Source: Chitinophaga niabensis
GTDB taxonomy: Bacteria; Bacteroidota; Bacteroidia; Chitinophagales; Chitinophagaceae
DNA length: 64,000 nucleotides
Direction: 5' to 3'
Assembly (NCBI GenBank): GCA_017849435.1
Contig: JAFIGY010000002.1
Coordinates: 496,001 to 560,000 of the forward strand
Part shown: positions 1-6,526 of the stretch, piece after piece
Numbering within the stretch: the stretch's first letter is position 1
Layout of the letters: each line of letters begins with the position of its first letter
The notes under the pieces: model-generated
Database searches by the model: none
What the model saw: the letters and a program-made list of their open reading frames with translations, nothing else
What the model was told of the DNA's origin: nothing
Made by a program: the position numbers and the translations under genes

Positions 1-1414
1 GCTCCGCCGCAATGTAACGGAGGATGTGGATCACTTTACGTGCAAACGGTTGTTCAAAGAGATTGATATGACGTTTAGAGAAGAAAGGCAATCCCTTGAG
101 GCGGAAAAACTGTGCCAGCTCTTCCCCGTATCTGTTCTCTTTATAGATCACCGCGATTTTTCCCGGCTGTACACCTTGTTGCAGGGCCAGCTCCACTTCC
201 AGTGTGATGCCGGCCATTTCATCCGCGGGGGTGTTATACCGGCGGATAACGGGTGGAATATCCAGCGCTGTCAGCTTTTCGTTGGAGGCTGTCAGTTGTT
301 TGCTAAGCCCCGGCAACTGGTCTACCAGCCGGGAGCCTTTGTTCTGGCTGATGAGAGACATGGAAGCGTTGAGGATGTTCTGCACGGAACGATAGTTCTG
401 CGTGAGCACAATGGTGCGCAGATCTGCCGCGAAGCTGGCGGCAAACTGTTCCATGTTCTCGATATTAGCACCCTGGAAGCGGTAAATGGACTGGTCATCG
501 TCCCCTACTACAAAAATATTAGGTCGCTCTTCACCGTTGGTGAACAACTGGATCAGCCGGTTCTGGGTACCGCTGGTATCCTGGTATTCATCTACCAGGA
601 TGTACTGGAACCGTTCCTTATAATCGGCGAGCAGATTGGTGTTGGTCTCAAAGGCGCGGATCACCCAGTTGATCATATCGTCAAAGTCGTAGCGGTTGGC
701 TTTGAGCATCATCTCCTGAAATATATCAAACTGCTCAACGGCAGCCAGTAGTCGCGCCATTTTCTCTCTTTCTCCCGCCAGTTTTTCCGCTTTGATATCG
801 CCTTTCCTGAAACGGCCGGAGGCTCTTTTATAAATATAATCTTCCCGCGAGGGCAGGCTTTCCACATAGGTTTCCACTTTTTCGCGGATGAAGGGTACCG
901 TCCAGCCTTCCCGTTTCATGGTGGAGAAGAGGTTGGCAAGATTGCGCATGTCGAAGTACACATCGCCGCGATAGCGTTTGAGCGGATTATCTTTCGAAAA
1001 TCCGTCGATGAGTGCCTTCAGCAGCTGGATCTTTTCAAGATCGGAGATGGGGTCCAGTACGTTCTTCTCGAAAAGAGAGAGATTATCCTGGATCACTTCA
1101 TTACAGAAAGAGTGGAAGGTATGGATGTTCACGCGGTAGGCATCCGGACCGATGAAATCCGTCAAACGTTTGCGCATGGCCACTGTTCCGGCATCTGTAT
1201 AAGTAAGGCAGAGGATATTGTGTGGCAGGAAGTCTGTATCCCGCAGGATCTTCCCGATGCGGGAGGCGAGTATCTGCGTTTTGCCCGTACCCGGCCCCGC
1301 GATCACCATTACCGGCCCTTCCGTGTTGTCCACTGCTTCACGCTGGCGTTCGTTCAGGCGGGTATAGACCTCCTGGAAACGTTCGTTATATTGTTGCGGA
1401 TCCCTGCTGCTCAT
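1..1414 (-). CDS. UvrD/Rep-family DNA helicase, C-terminal part outside window
   Basis: ATP-dependent 3'-5' DNA helicase of superfamily 1A (UvrD/PcrA/Rep type), expected to act in repair or replication restart. The frame reads from ATG at 1414 to the left edge without a stop, giving about 471 residues of an expected 700 or more. Motifs seen: Walker A AGPGTGKTQ near residue 40, motif II VDEYQDT, motif III VVGDDDQSIYRFQGA, and motif IV QNYRS. The start lies one base after the TAA of the upstream lipoprotein gene, so the two are probably co-transcribed. The C-terminal motifs V-VI and any nuclease domain cannot be seen, so UvrD, PcrA and a longer Bacteroidota helicase cannot be told apart. Confidence 0.9.
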   Translation of the reverse strand, partial: MSSRDPQQYNERFQEVYTRLNERQREAVDNTEGPVMVIAGPGTGKTQILASRIGKILRDTDFLPHNILCLTYTDAGTVAMRKRLTDFIGPDAYRVNIHTFHSFCNEVIQDNLSLFEKNVLDPISDLEKIQLLKALIDGFSKDNPLKRYRGDVYFDMRNLANLFSTMKREGWTVPFIREKVETYVESLPSREDYIYKRASGRFRKGDIKAEKLAGEREKMARLLAAVEQFDIFQEMMLKANRYDFDDMINWVIRAFETNTNLLADYKERFQYILVDEYQDTSGTQNRLIQLFTNGEERPNIFVVGDDDQSIYRFQGANIENMEQFAASFAADLRTIVLTQNYRSVQNILNASMSLISQNKGSRLVDQLPGLSKQLTASNEKLTALDIPPVIRRYNTPADEMAGITLEVELALQQGVQPGKIAVIYKENRYGEELAQFFRLKGLPFFSKRHINLFEQPFARKVIHILRYIAAE

Positions 1415-1415
1415 A

Positions 1416-2561
1416 TTATTGTATGTACCCTTCTTTTAACACGCTTTTCAGGTCTTCAAACGGAACGAACAGGTTGATCTCGCCCATGGCATATGCCGCG
1501 ATCTCATACGGTGTATAGTTGAACACCACGCCTTTGGCGGTGATGAAGAAATTTTCGTTCGGCTCGATATGTTTATCGAAAAGATATCCTTTGTTCAGCG
1601 GCTCTGAAGCCGGAACGTTGTATTTTTTGCGGAAGGATTTTTCCAGTGCGGCTCCCAAAGCCGCCTTGAATCCCGGTTTGAACACATCGTTCGGTTTCAG
1701 TATTTTCTTTTTTGACAGATCTATTACTACAAAATTGCTGCCGTAATTGCCGTGCGCGCCGCCGGTATAGGAATAATCAGCATATTCCAGCACCAGCAGG
1801 GGAGGCTGGTTCCAGACCACTTGTATTTTTGAAGCAGTGTTCCAGCTCCAGCTGGCTCCCATCCCGTTGTTGATCTCGTTGGTATCTACATCGTCCCGGT
1901 TGCTTTTATAATCCCGGAGGAATGTATCCACAGGTATTTTCACGATCAGCTCCGGTTTGTCCGCATACTTTGTATGCGGCGCAATAGCTTCCCTGATGAC
2001 CTTCAGCACTTCATCGTCCGCACCGCCGGTGGGCCATACGATGGCGGAGGAAGCTGTGCCCACAGGGGATTTGGGGTTGGCGGGAAACAGGCTCGCGGAA
2101 TCCGAGAAGCCGAATACATTGAATTGAACGGTATTGGTGTTGTTCTCCCGGAGATCGAAATCGTAGCGCTTCCTGCTGTTTTTCCAGGTGCCGGTGAAAT
2201 GCCCTGCGGCGTCTATCTTTCCGGTGAAGGTGTTGTTATCATCCGGACTGGTATTTTCAATGAGAACGATCCTGCCGGTGGAGTCCTGTTGGGGGAATAA
2301 CCGGATCGGGTCTCCTATCTTATCATAATAATACCATCCTTCGTATTGATCTTCATATTTAATAAGGTTCATCGTGATCGGCTGCCCGGCCACAGCGCCT
2401 TTGAACTGGCGGTAGAATGTTTTGGCTGTTGCAGAGGGAGAAGCCTTTTCGGAGGGGGCTGACATTGTACTGTCCTGTTGCCCGTCCGTTCTTTTTGTTT
2501 TTTGTCGGCAGGCTGTTGAGATCAATGCCAGAGAGGCTAATAAACAGAGGTATATTTTCAT
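1416..2561 (-). CDS. DUF3298-domain lipoprotein (RsiV-like fold)
   Basis: Predicted lipoprotein of 381 residues. The start chosen is the ATG of MKIYLCLLASLALISTAC, which gives a signal peptide ending in a lipobox-like STAC; a longer frame upstream adds residues that do not look like a signal. A Ser/Thr-rich linker follows. The C-terminal half carries the DUF3298 (RsiV-like) signature: a YTGGAHGNY stretch, a DLSKKKIL block and the closing GVVFNYTPYEIAAYAMG. This family is found in anti-sigma RsiV and in secreted proteins of unknown function; no enzymatic role is assigned. It sits directly upstream of the helicase and is divergent from pdxH. Confidence 0.8.
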   Translation of the reverse strand: MKIYLCLLASLALISTACRQKTKRTDGQQDSTMSAPSEKASPSATAKTFYRQFKGAVAGQPITMNLIKYEDQYEGWYYYDKIGDPIRLFPQQDSTGRIVLIENTSPDDNNTFTGKIDAAGHFTGTWKNSRKRYDFDLRENNTNTVQFNVFGFSDSASLFPANPKSPVGTASSAIVWPTGGADDEVLKVIREAIAPHTKYADKPELIVKIPVDTFLRDYKSNRDDVDTNEINNGMGASWSWNTASKIQVVWNQPPLLVLEYADYSYTGGAHGNYGSNFVVIDLSKKKILKPNDVFKPGFKAALGAALEKSFRKKYNVPASEPLNKGYLFDKHIEPNENFFITAKGVVFNYTPYEIAAYAMGEINLFVPFEDLKSVLKEGYIQ

Positions 2562-2634
2562 GAATGCCGTATTAAAACTGATGTAAATTACCACAATAAC
2601 CGATAACGGTCAGCATGTGTGGACAGATAAGCCT

Positions 2635-2642
2635 TAATTTTG
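2635..2642 (+). promoter_or_regulatory. -7 element (TAATTTTG) upstream of pdxH
   Basis: Exact match to the Bacteroidota -7 consensus TAnnTTTG, 15 bases before the pdxH ATG. No TTTG is visible at the usual distance upstream, so only the -7 half is supported. Confidence 0.45.
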
Positions 2643-2657
2643 CGAAAAACCCATACA

Positions 2658-3305
2658 ATGATCAATCAGAAGATTGCGGATTTGCGGCAGGATTACCGGC
2701 GTTCCACGCTCAGCGAGCAGGATGTGGCGGCTGATCCTTTGCAGCAGTTTGGCCGCTGGTGGCAGGATGCGATACAGAGCGAGCTGGAAGAACCTAATGC
2801 CATGACGCTGGCCACGAGTACGCCGGAAGGCAGACCTTCGGCCCGGATCGTGCTGTTGAAGAGTTATGACGAGGAGGGGTTCCTTTTCTTTACGAACTAT
2901 GAAAGCCGCAAGGGGCATGAGATGGCGGCCAATCCTTATGTAACGTTGCTTTTCTTCTGGAAGGAGCTGGAGCGGCAGGTTCGTATAGAAGGGACCGTTA
3001 GCAAGGCCTTGCCGGAAGTGAGCGATGCTTATTTCAATTCGAGGCCGCTGGGAAGTCGCATCGGGGCGATCGCTTCACCGCAGAGTGAGGTGATACCGGG
3101 GCGGGGGTTCCTGGAAGGCCGGGTAAAGACACTGGAAACAGAATTTGAAAAGGCGGTGCCGCAACGGCCGGAGCATTGGGGTGGATATGTGGTAAAACCG
3201 GAGCTGGTGGAGTTCTGGCAGGGGCGGAGCAGCCGGCTGCACGACCGGTTGAGGTATACCCTCGAAGCAGGGCATCGCTGGAAAATAGAGCGGCTTGCGC
3301 CGTAA
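2658..3305 (+). CDS. pdxH: Pyridoxamine 5'-phosphate oxidase
   Basis: FMN-dependent oxidase converting pyridoxine or pyridoxamine 5'-phosphate to pyridoxal 5'-phosphate, the last step of vitamin B6 synthesis and salvage, in the cytosol. It has 215 residues against 218 in E. coli. Diagnostic blocks: RIVLLKSYDEEGFLFFTNY (FMN site), RPLGSRIGAIASPQSEVI, and the C-terminal FWQGRSSRLHDRLRYT closing with WKIERLAP. The ATG at 2658 is chosen over an in-frame TTG at 2640 because it matches the family N-terminus and lies just downstream of a -7 element. Single gene, divergent from the DUF3298 lipoprotein and convergent with the THX gene. Confidence 0.95.
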   Translation: MINQKIADLRQDYRRSTLSEQDVAADPLQQFGRWWQDAIQSELEEPNAMTLATSTPEGRPSARIVLLKSYDEEGFLFFTNYESRKGHEMAANPYVTLLFFWKELERQVRIEGTVSKALPEVSDAYFNSRPLGSRIGAIASPQSEVIPGRGFLEGRVKTLETEFEKAVPQRPEHWGGYVVKPELVEFWQGRSSRLHDRLRYTLEAGHRWKIERLAP

Positions 3306-3359
3306 AAAATAAACGGGTCCCGGACCACAGGAACTTGAAAGTCTGCCGTCCGGAACCCG
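3304..3359 (-). terminator. Intrinsic terminator after the THX gene
   Basis: On the minus strand a 12-bp stem with one G-U pair (arms 3314-3325 and 3348-3359) is followed by TTTATTTTTT. It also lies between convergent pdxH and the THX gene. Confidence 0.65.
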
Positions 3360-3365
3360 GTTATA

Positions 3366-3485
3366 TTAAGCCTTTTTAGCAGCTGCTTTGGGAGCAGCGC
3401 TCTTTTTGGTCTTAGCGGGACGGCTTTTGCCGAATGATCCGTTAGAGATCTTTCCTTTCTTGGTTTTGATATCTCCTCTACCCAT
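3366..3485 (-). CDS. 30S ribosomal protein THX
   Basis: Small basic protein of 39 residues, reading MGRGDIKTKKGKISNGSFGK and then an Ala/Lys-rich tail. This is the THX (bTHX) family, which binds 16S rRNA in the head of the small subunit and occurs in Thermus, Bacteroidota and some plastids. The N-terminal GRGDIKTKKGKI..G..GK signature is intact. Too short for most gene callers. It lies downstream of HU but is separated from it by a strong terminator, and a -7 box sits at the end of that terminator. Confidence 0.88.
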   Translation of the reverse strand: MGRGDIKTKKGKISNGSFGKSRPAKTKKSAAPKAAAKKA

Positions 3486-3517
3486 GATATTGTTTGTTTA
3501 ATTGGTAAATGATGCTG

Positions 3518-3525
3518 CAAAAATA
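3518..3525 (-). promoter_or_regulatory. -7 element (TATTTTTG) for the THX gene
   Basis: Exact TAnnTTTG match 32 bases before the THX start codon, formed partly from the T-run of the HU terminator. No well-spaced TTTG upstream, so this is tentative. Confidence 0.35.
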
Positions 3526-3557
3526 AAAAAAGCAAGAAACAAAACTGTTCCTTGCTT
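3523..3557 (-). terminator. Intrinsic terminator after HU
   Basis: On the minus strand a 12-bp stem (AAGCAAGGAACA paired with TGTTTCTTGCTT, one G-U) with a 4-base loop is followed by a run of Ts. It lies 22 bases past the HU stop codon. Confidence 0.8.
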
Positions 3558-3579
3558 AAATAAGTTGGGTTGCCAACTA

Positions 3580-3849
3580 TTAGAGCTTGTCAGACAGAGC
3601 TTTACCGGCTTTGAATTTAGCCACTTTTTTAGCTTTGATCTTGATGATCTGGCCAGTCTGGGGGTTTCTACCGTTACGTGCAGCACGTTTGGAAACAGAG
3701 AAAGTACCGAAACCAACCAAAGTTACTTTACCACCTTTTTTCAGGGTATCAGCAACAGCTTTAGTGAAAGAATCCAAAGCGTCGTTAGCTTGAGTTTTGG
3801 TAATGCCAGCGTCTTTGGCAAGTTTGTCGATCAATTCGGCTTTGTTCAT
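3580..3849 (-). CDS. hup: HU-family DNA-binding protein
   Basis: Histone-like nucleoid protein that bends and compacts DNA as a dimer. It has the standard 90-residue-class length (89). The N-terminal helical dimer region begins MNKAELIDKLA; the beta-arm core GFGTF is at residues 46-50; the DNA-intercalating loop RNPQTG is at 61-66 with the conserved proline at 63; the tail is Lys-rich. Monocistronic: it has its own near-consensus promoter and terminator. Codon use is typical of a highly expressed gene. Confidence 0.96.
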   Translation of the reverse strand: MNKAELIDKLAKDAGITKTQANDALDSFTKAVADTLKKGGKVTLVGFGTFSVSKRAARNGRNPQTGQIIKIKAKKVAKFKAGKALSDKL

Positions 3850-3891
3850 AGTTAGTTAAGATTTAACTAGTGAGAAAATGTTTGATGTGAG

Positions 3892-3922
3892 CAAATATAG
3901 CGCGTTTTATAAGATTACCAAA
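3892..3922 (-). promoter_or_regulatory. Promoter of the HU gene
   Basis: Minus strand TTTG (3919-3922), 19-base spacer, then TATATTTG (3892-3899): an exact match to the Bacteroidota housekeeping promoter. The leader before the ATG at 3849 is about 35-40 bases. Confidence 0.8.
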
Positions 3923-4145
3923 TTTTTAAAACTTTTTTTTGTCGGCTGAAAAACCCTGCTGGTAACGTTTACAGCAGATTTGCCTTATAGGCCGGCCAAA
4001 TGTTAATATTCAATAACCTTCCTGAAACCCGCTACAGTATTGGATTTATAAGCATCCAGCTATAAAATGCCCTTTTACTTCAACTATTGTACCAAAGCAG
4101 GAATCCCTTGAAAATAGTGAATTTCCTGTGGATAAGTTTGAAGGC
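3923..4145. other. Intergenic region, no gene seen
   Basis: About 220 bases between the HU promoter and the end of the DUF4286 gene. AT-rich, with no ORF, repeat or hairpin that I can support. Confidence 0.5.
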
Positions 4146-4448
4146 TCATACAACCTGCATCACCGTTCGGAAGGCTATAAACTGGTCCCCGAAAGCATCG
4201 AAGGTCTTTTGCCGGAAGAGGGGTGCATGCTCCTGGATGTAAGTATAGTAGTTCTCGAGCGTATCTGTGAAGTACTGTATGGCATAAGTAGGGCCTTCGG
4301 AATCATCCTGTTCCAGCAACCGGCAGATGCGGTAGTCGTGGAAAAGGCCGGTGGCCATGATCTCCGGGATATGCTCCTGTTTCATCCATTCCAGCCACCG
4401 GTCCTTTATCAGGGCGGAAACCTTGATGGTAACGTTAAATATGATCAT
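4146..4448 (-). CDS. DUF4286 family protein
   Basis: Small cytosolic protein of 100 residues matching DUF4286, a Bacteroidota-rich family with a ferredoxin-like (dimeric alpha/beta barrel type) pattern. It opens MIIFNVTIKV, continues WLEWMKQEHIPEIMATGLFHDYRICRLL, and has an aromatic-rich centre (YAIQYFTDTLENYYTYI). Function unknown. The start at 4448 overlaps the exonuclease III stop by one base (TAATG), indicating translational coupling in one operon. A longer upstream reading of the frame lies inside the exonuclease gene and is rejected. Confidence 0.85.
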   Translation of the reverse strand: MIIFNVTIKVSALIKDRWLEWMKQEHIPEIMATGLFHDYRICRLLEQDDSEGPTYAIQYFTDTLENYYTYIQEHAPLFRQKTFDAFGDQFIAFRTVMQVV

Positions 4449-5212
4449 TACTTGTTCAATTGAAGATATACCGGGCAATGGTCGGAATGCTTTACCTGCT
4501 GCCAGATCTGGGCATCTTTCAGGCGGTCTTTTAAAGGTGTTGTAACATTGATGTAGTCGATGCGCCATCCTTTGTTATTGTTGCGGGCGTTGGCGCGGAA
4601 GCTCCACCAGCTGTACTGGTCCGGCTCCTGATGGAATTCACGGAAAGTATCAACAAACCCGCTGCCCAGGAATTTGGTGAGCCATTCCCTTTCTTCGGGG
4701 AGAAAGCCGGAGGAGTCTTTATTGCTGACGGGGTTGTGTATATCGATGGGTTTATGAGCGATGTTATAGTCGCCGAGTACCACCAGTTGGGGGCGTTCTT
4801 TTTTGAGGGTATTCACATAATTGTAGAATTCGTCCAGCCACTGGTATTTATAGGTCTGTCTTTCCTCTCCTGAGGTGCCGGAAGGGATATAGGCATTAAT
4901 GAGGCTGATATCCCCGAAATCGGCCCTTAATACGCGGCCTTCCGCATCGCTCTGGGCATGCCCGTTGCCGTAGTATACGTTGTCGGGTTTTATTTTGGTG
5001 AGGATGGCTACCCCGCTGTACCCTTTCTTCTGGGCAGGGTACCAGAAATCCTGGTATCCCAGTTGCTCAAACTGTTGATAGTCCACATTCTCACGATGGG
5101 CCTTTACTTCCTGCAGGCAGATGATATCCGCCGGGTCTGTTTTGAGCCAGTCCGTGAATCCTTTTGTCATAGCAGAACGCAGGCCATTGACATTGTAGGT
5201 GACGATTCTCAT
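4448..5212 (-). CDS. xth: Exodeoxyribonuclease III / AP endonuclease
   Basis: Mg-dependent AP endonuclease and 3'-5' exonuclease of the ExoIII/APE1 family, acting in base excision repair. 254 residues. Motifs: NVNGLRSA at the N-terminus, the metal-binding Glu34 in LQEVKAHRE, the GDYNIAH block carrying catalytic Asp/Asn near 150, WRIDYINVT, and the catalytic SDHCPV His near the C-terminus. First gene of a two-gene operon with the DUF4286 protein. A -7 box (TATTTTTG) lies 18 bases upstream. Confidence 0.95.
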   Translation of the reverse strand: MRIVTYNVNGLRSAMTKGFTDWLKTDPADIICLQEVKAHRENVDYQQFEQLGYQDFWYPAQKKGYSGVAILTKIKPDNVYYGNGHAQSDAEGRVLRADFGDISLINAYIPSGTSGEERQTYKYQWLDEFYNYVNTLKKERPQLVVLGDYNIAHKPIDIHNPVSNKDSSGFLPEEREWLTKFLGSGFVDTFREFHQEPDQYSWWSFRANARNNNKGWRIDYINVTTPLKDRLKDAQIWQQVKHSDHCPVYLQLNK

Positions 5213-5229
5213 GGGTGCAATGTTTTGGG

Positions 5230-5237
5230 CAAAAATA
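5230..5237 (-). promoter_or_regulatory. -7 element (TATTTTTG) for exonuclease III
   Basis: Exact TAnnTTTG on the minus strand, 18 bases before the start codon; the -33 half is not evident. Confidence 0.4.
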
Positions 5238-5256
5238 AGGATTCGGGGGAAAGGCT

Positions 5257-5289
5257 GTAAAAAGGAAGCCGCCCGGTTGTACGGACGGC
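5257..5289 (-). terminator. Terminator after the double-glycine peptide genes
   Basis: Minus strand 8-bp GC stem with one G-U pair (arms 5268-5275 and 5282-5289), then TTCCTTTTT. It ends the transcript of the two peptide genes. Confidence 0.65.
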
Positions 5290-5332
5290 CCCTTTGTTTG
5301 AAAACCCTCTTAAAATTTAGCAGCGAAAAAGA

Positions 5333-5578
5333 TCATAATCCTCCCAGTATCTTGCCGAGGCCCAGGGTGCTGAGCAGGCTGTTCACGATGTTGGAAACGG
5401 GGGTGAGGAGGTTACCAAGGCCCGTGCTGCCGAGAAGGCCGGTCAGCAGGTTTGTTACGGGGCTCAGGATGTTGCCGAGGCCACCGGTACCGGGCAGATC
5501 AAGACCGCCATTTACTTCTTTTGCAGTTACGGCATCCAGTTCCTGGCATCCGTAATTGTGTGCTTGCAAGTTTTCCAT
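5333..5578 (-). CDS. Double-glycine leader peptide 1 (bacteriocin/RiPP-like precursor)
   Basis: 81-residue precursor-like peptide. Residues 1-25 (MENLQAHNYGCQELDAVTAK, then EVNGG) look like a double-glycine leader of the type cleaved by C39 peptidase ABC exporters. The predicted core (26-81) is hydrophobic and glycine-rich, built of two adjacent 20-residue units (34-53 and 54-73) with shared pattern LGN(I/L)L(S/T)PV(T/S)N, plus a partial third ending GKILGGL. The ATG at 5578 is chosen because it aligns with the second peptide's start; the frame is open further upstream without a leader-like sequence. It lies downstream of its paralogue on the same strand and is followed by a terminator. Activity, export and processing are inference; no transporter or modification enzyme is present in the window. 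Confidence 0.75.
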   Translation of the reverse strand: MENLQAHNYGCQELDAVTAKEVNGGLDLPGTGGLGNILSPVTNLLTGLLGSTGLGNLLTPVSNIVNSLLSTLGLGKILGGL

Positions 5579-5783
5579 GATGGTATGTTTTTTTGTGAGT
5601 GAAGTGTTGTGATGATGGATCAACAAAAGGGTAATTGATCTGTGATCAGGTACTTCAGGGGTATATGGGAAGATTGGAGGACAAATCAATGGAGGACTGA
5701 CCGGAAAGCAGGATGACGGAGGAGAACTTTGTGGTATTCGCACCGTGGGGTACTTTGGGTCAGTCCCCTGATAATAAAAGGTT

Positions 5784-6068
5784 TTACAGGCCAGGCACTA
5801 TACCGCCGAGGCTGCCCAGCAGGCTGTTCAGCAGGTTAGTGACGGGGGTCAGTAAGCCACCGAGTCCGCCGAGACCGGGCAAACCGCCGCCGGTGCCGGG
5901 AACGCCGGGAATACTGGAGAGCAGTGCATTGGTATCCAGTTGTCCGCCTACAGTGATCTTGCCATTTGTGTTAGTAATGCCGAGGGTGAAGAATCCTCCG
6001 TTGACATCTTTTGCAACGGTTGCGTCTATTTCCTGGCAACCAAAGTGCTGAACTTGCAAGTTTTCCAT
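5784..6068 (-). CDS. Double-glycine leader peptide 2 (bacteriocin/RiPP-like precursor)
   Basis: 94-residue paralogue of the next peptide downstream. The leader (1-25, MENLQVQHFGCQEIDATVAK then DVNGG) differs from the first at about nine positions and keeps the Cys11, Gln12, Glu13, Asp15 and NGG positions. The core differs: a polar stretch (26-50) and a Gly/Pro segment (54-67) precede one copy of the 20-residue hydrophobic unit (69-88, LGGLLTPVTNLLNSLLGSLG). Start chosen at MENLQ as for the paralogue. It faces away from the histidine kinase across a 458-base gap. Likely co-transcribed with peptide 1; no terminator is visible between them. Confidence 0.75.
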   Translation of the reverse strand: MENLQVQHFGCQEIDATVAKDVNGGFFTLGITNTNGKITVGGQLDTNALLSSIPGVPGTGGGLPGLGGLGGLLTPVTNLLNSLLGSLGGIVPGL

Positions 6069-6526
6069 ATGATAGGATGTTTGGTTAAAAAGCATCTTGA
6101 GGGTCACCGTTCTTTCCTGGCCGGTGGGATGATCCGGCCACAACTATCCAATATCACGAGTAAATTTTCAGGAAAAGGGCCATACATATTTTGAATGCAT
6201 GGGTGGAGACTTCCGTGATCATTTTTCTATGACGGATGTAAGTTACGGTGGGGCTGTCGAAAGACAATTATTCATTTTATTCATTTTCAGGGCGCATAAG
6301 AGGGCTTGTTCATTTTCTGAACAGCTTATCGTTAGCAAGTAATTAACAAAATAATTCAGGAATAGCCGTGATATTGAATTTTGTAGGCCGTATCGTGAAA
6401 TTCAGCGAAATTACAGGCTGAACAAGGGGCAGCGGGATCATCAGGGGTTCAATTCCGACCCTGTTTCCGCGACCGCGCAATACCCCTCATTCACCAATCG
6501 TTAATAAAAGCCTGATACAATAAACC
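6069..6526. other. Divergent intergenic region between peptide genes and histidine kinase
   Basis: 458 bases carrying the start regions of both divergent units. Only degenerate -7 candidates are visible: minus TAGTTGTG at 6139-6146 and plus GAATTTTG near 6370. A short stem (CAGGG...CCCTG) around 6442-6463 sits in the kinase leader. No ORF is supported. Confidence 0.4.

Noticed and set aside
2634-2918. 94-codon minus-strand frame overlapping pdxH
   Set aside because: Antisense to pdxH and also conflicts with the divergent promoter region.
6440-6470. GGGGTTCAATTCC resembling a tRNA T-arm
   Set aside because: No T-stem of five pairs, no acceptor stem, D-arm or anticodon arm around it.
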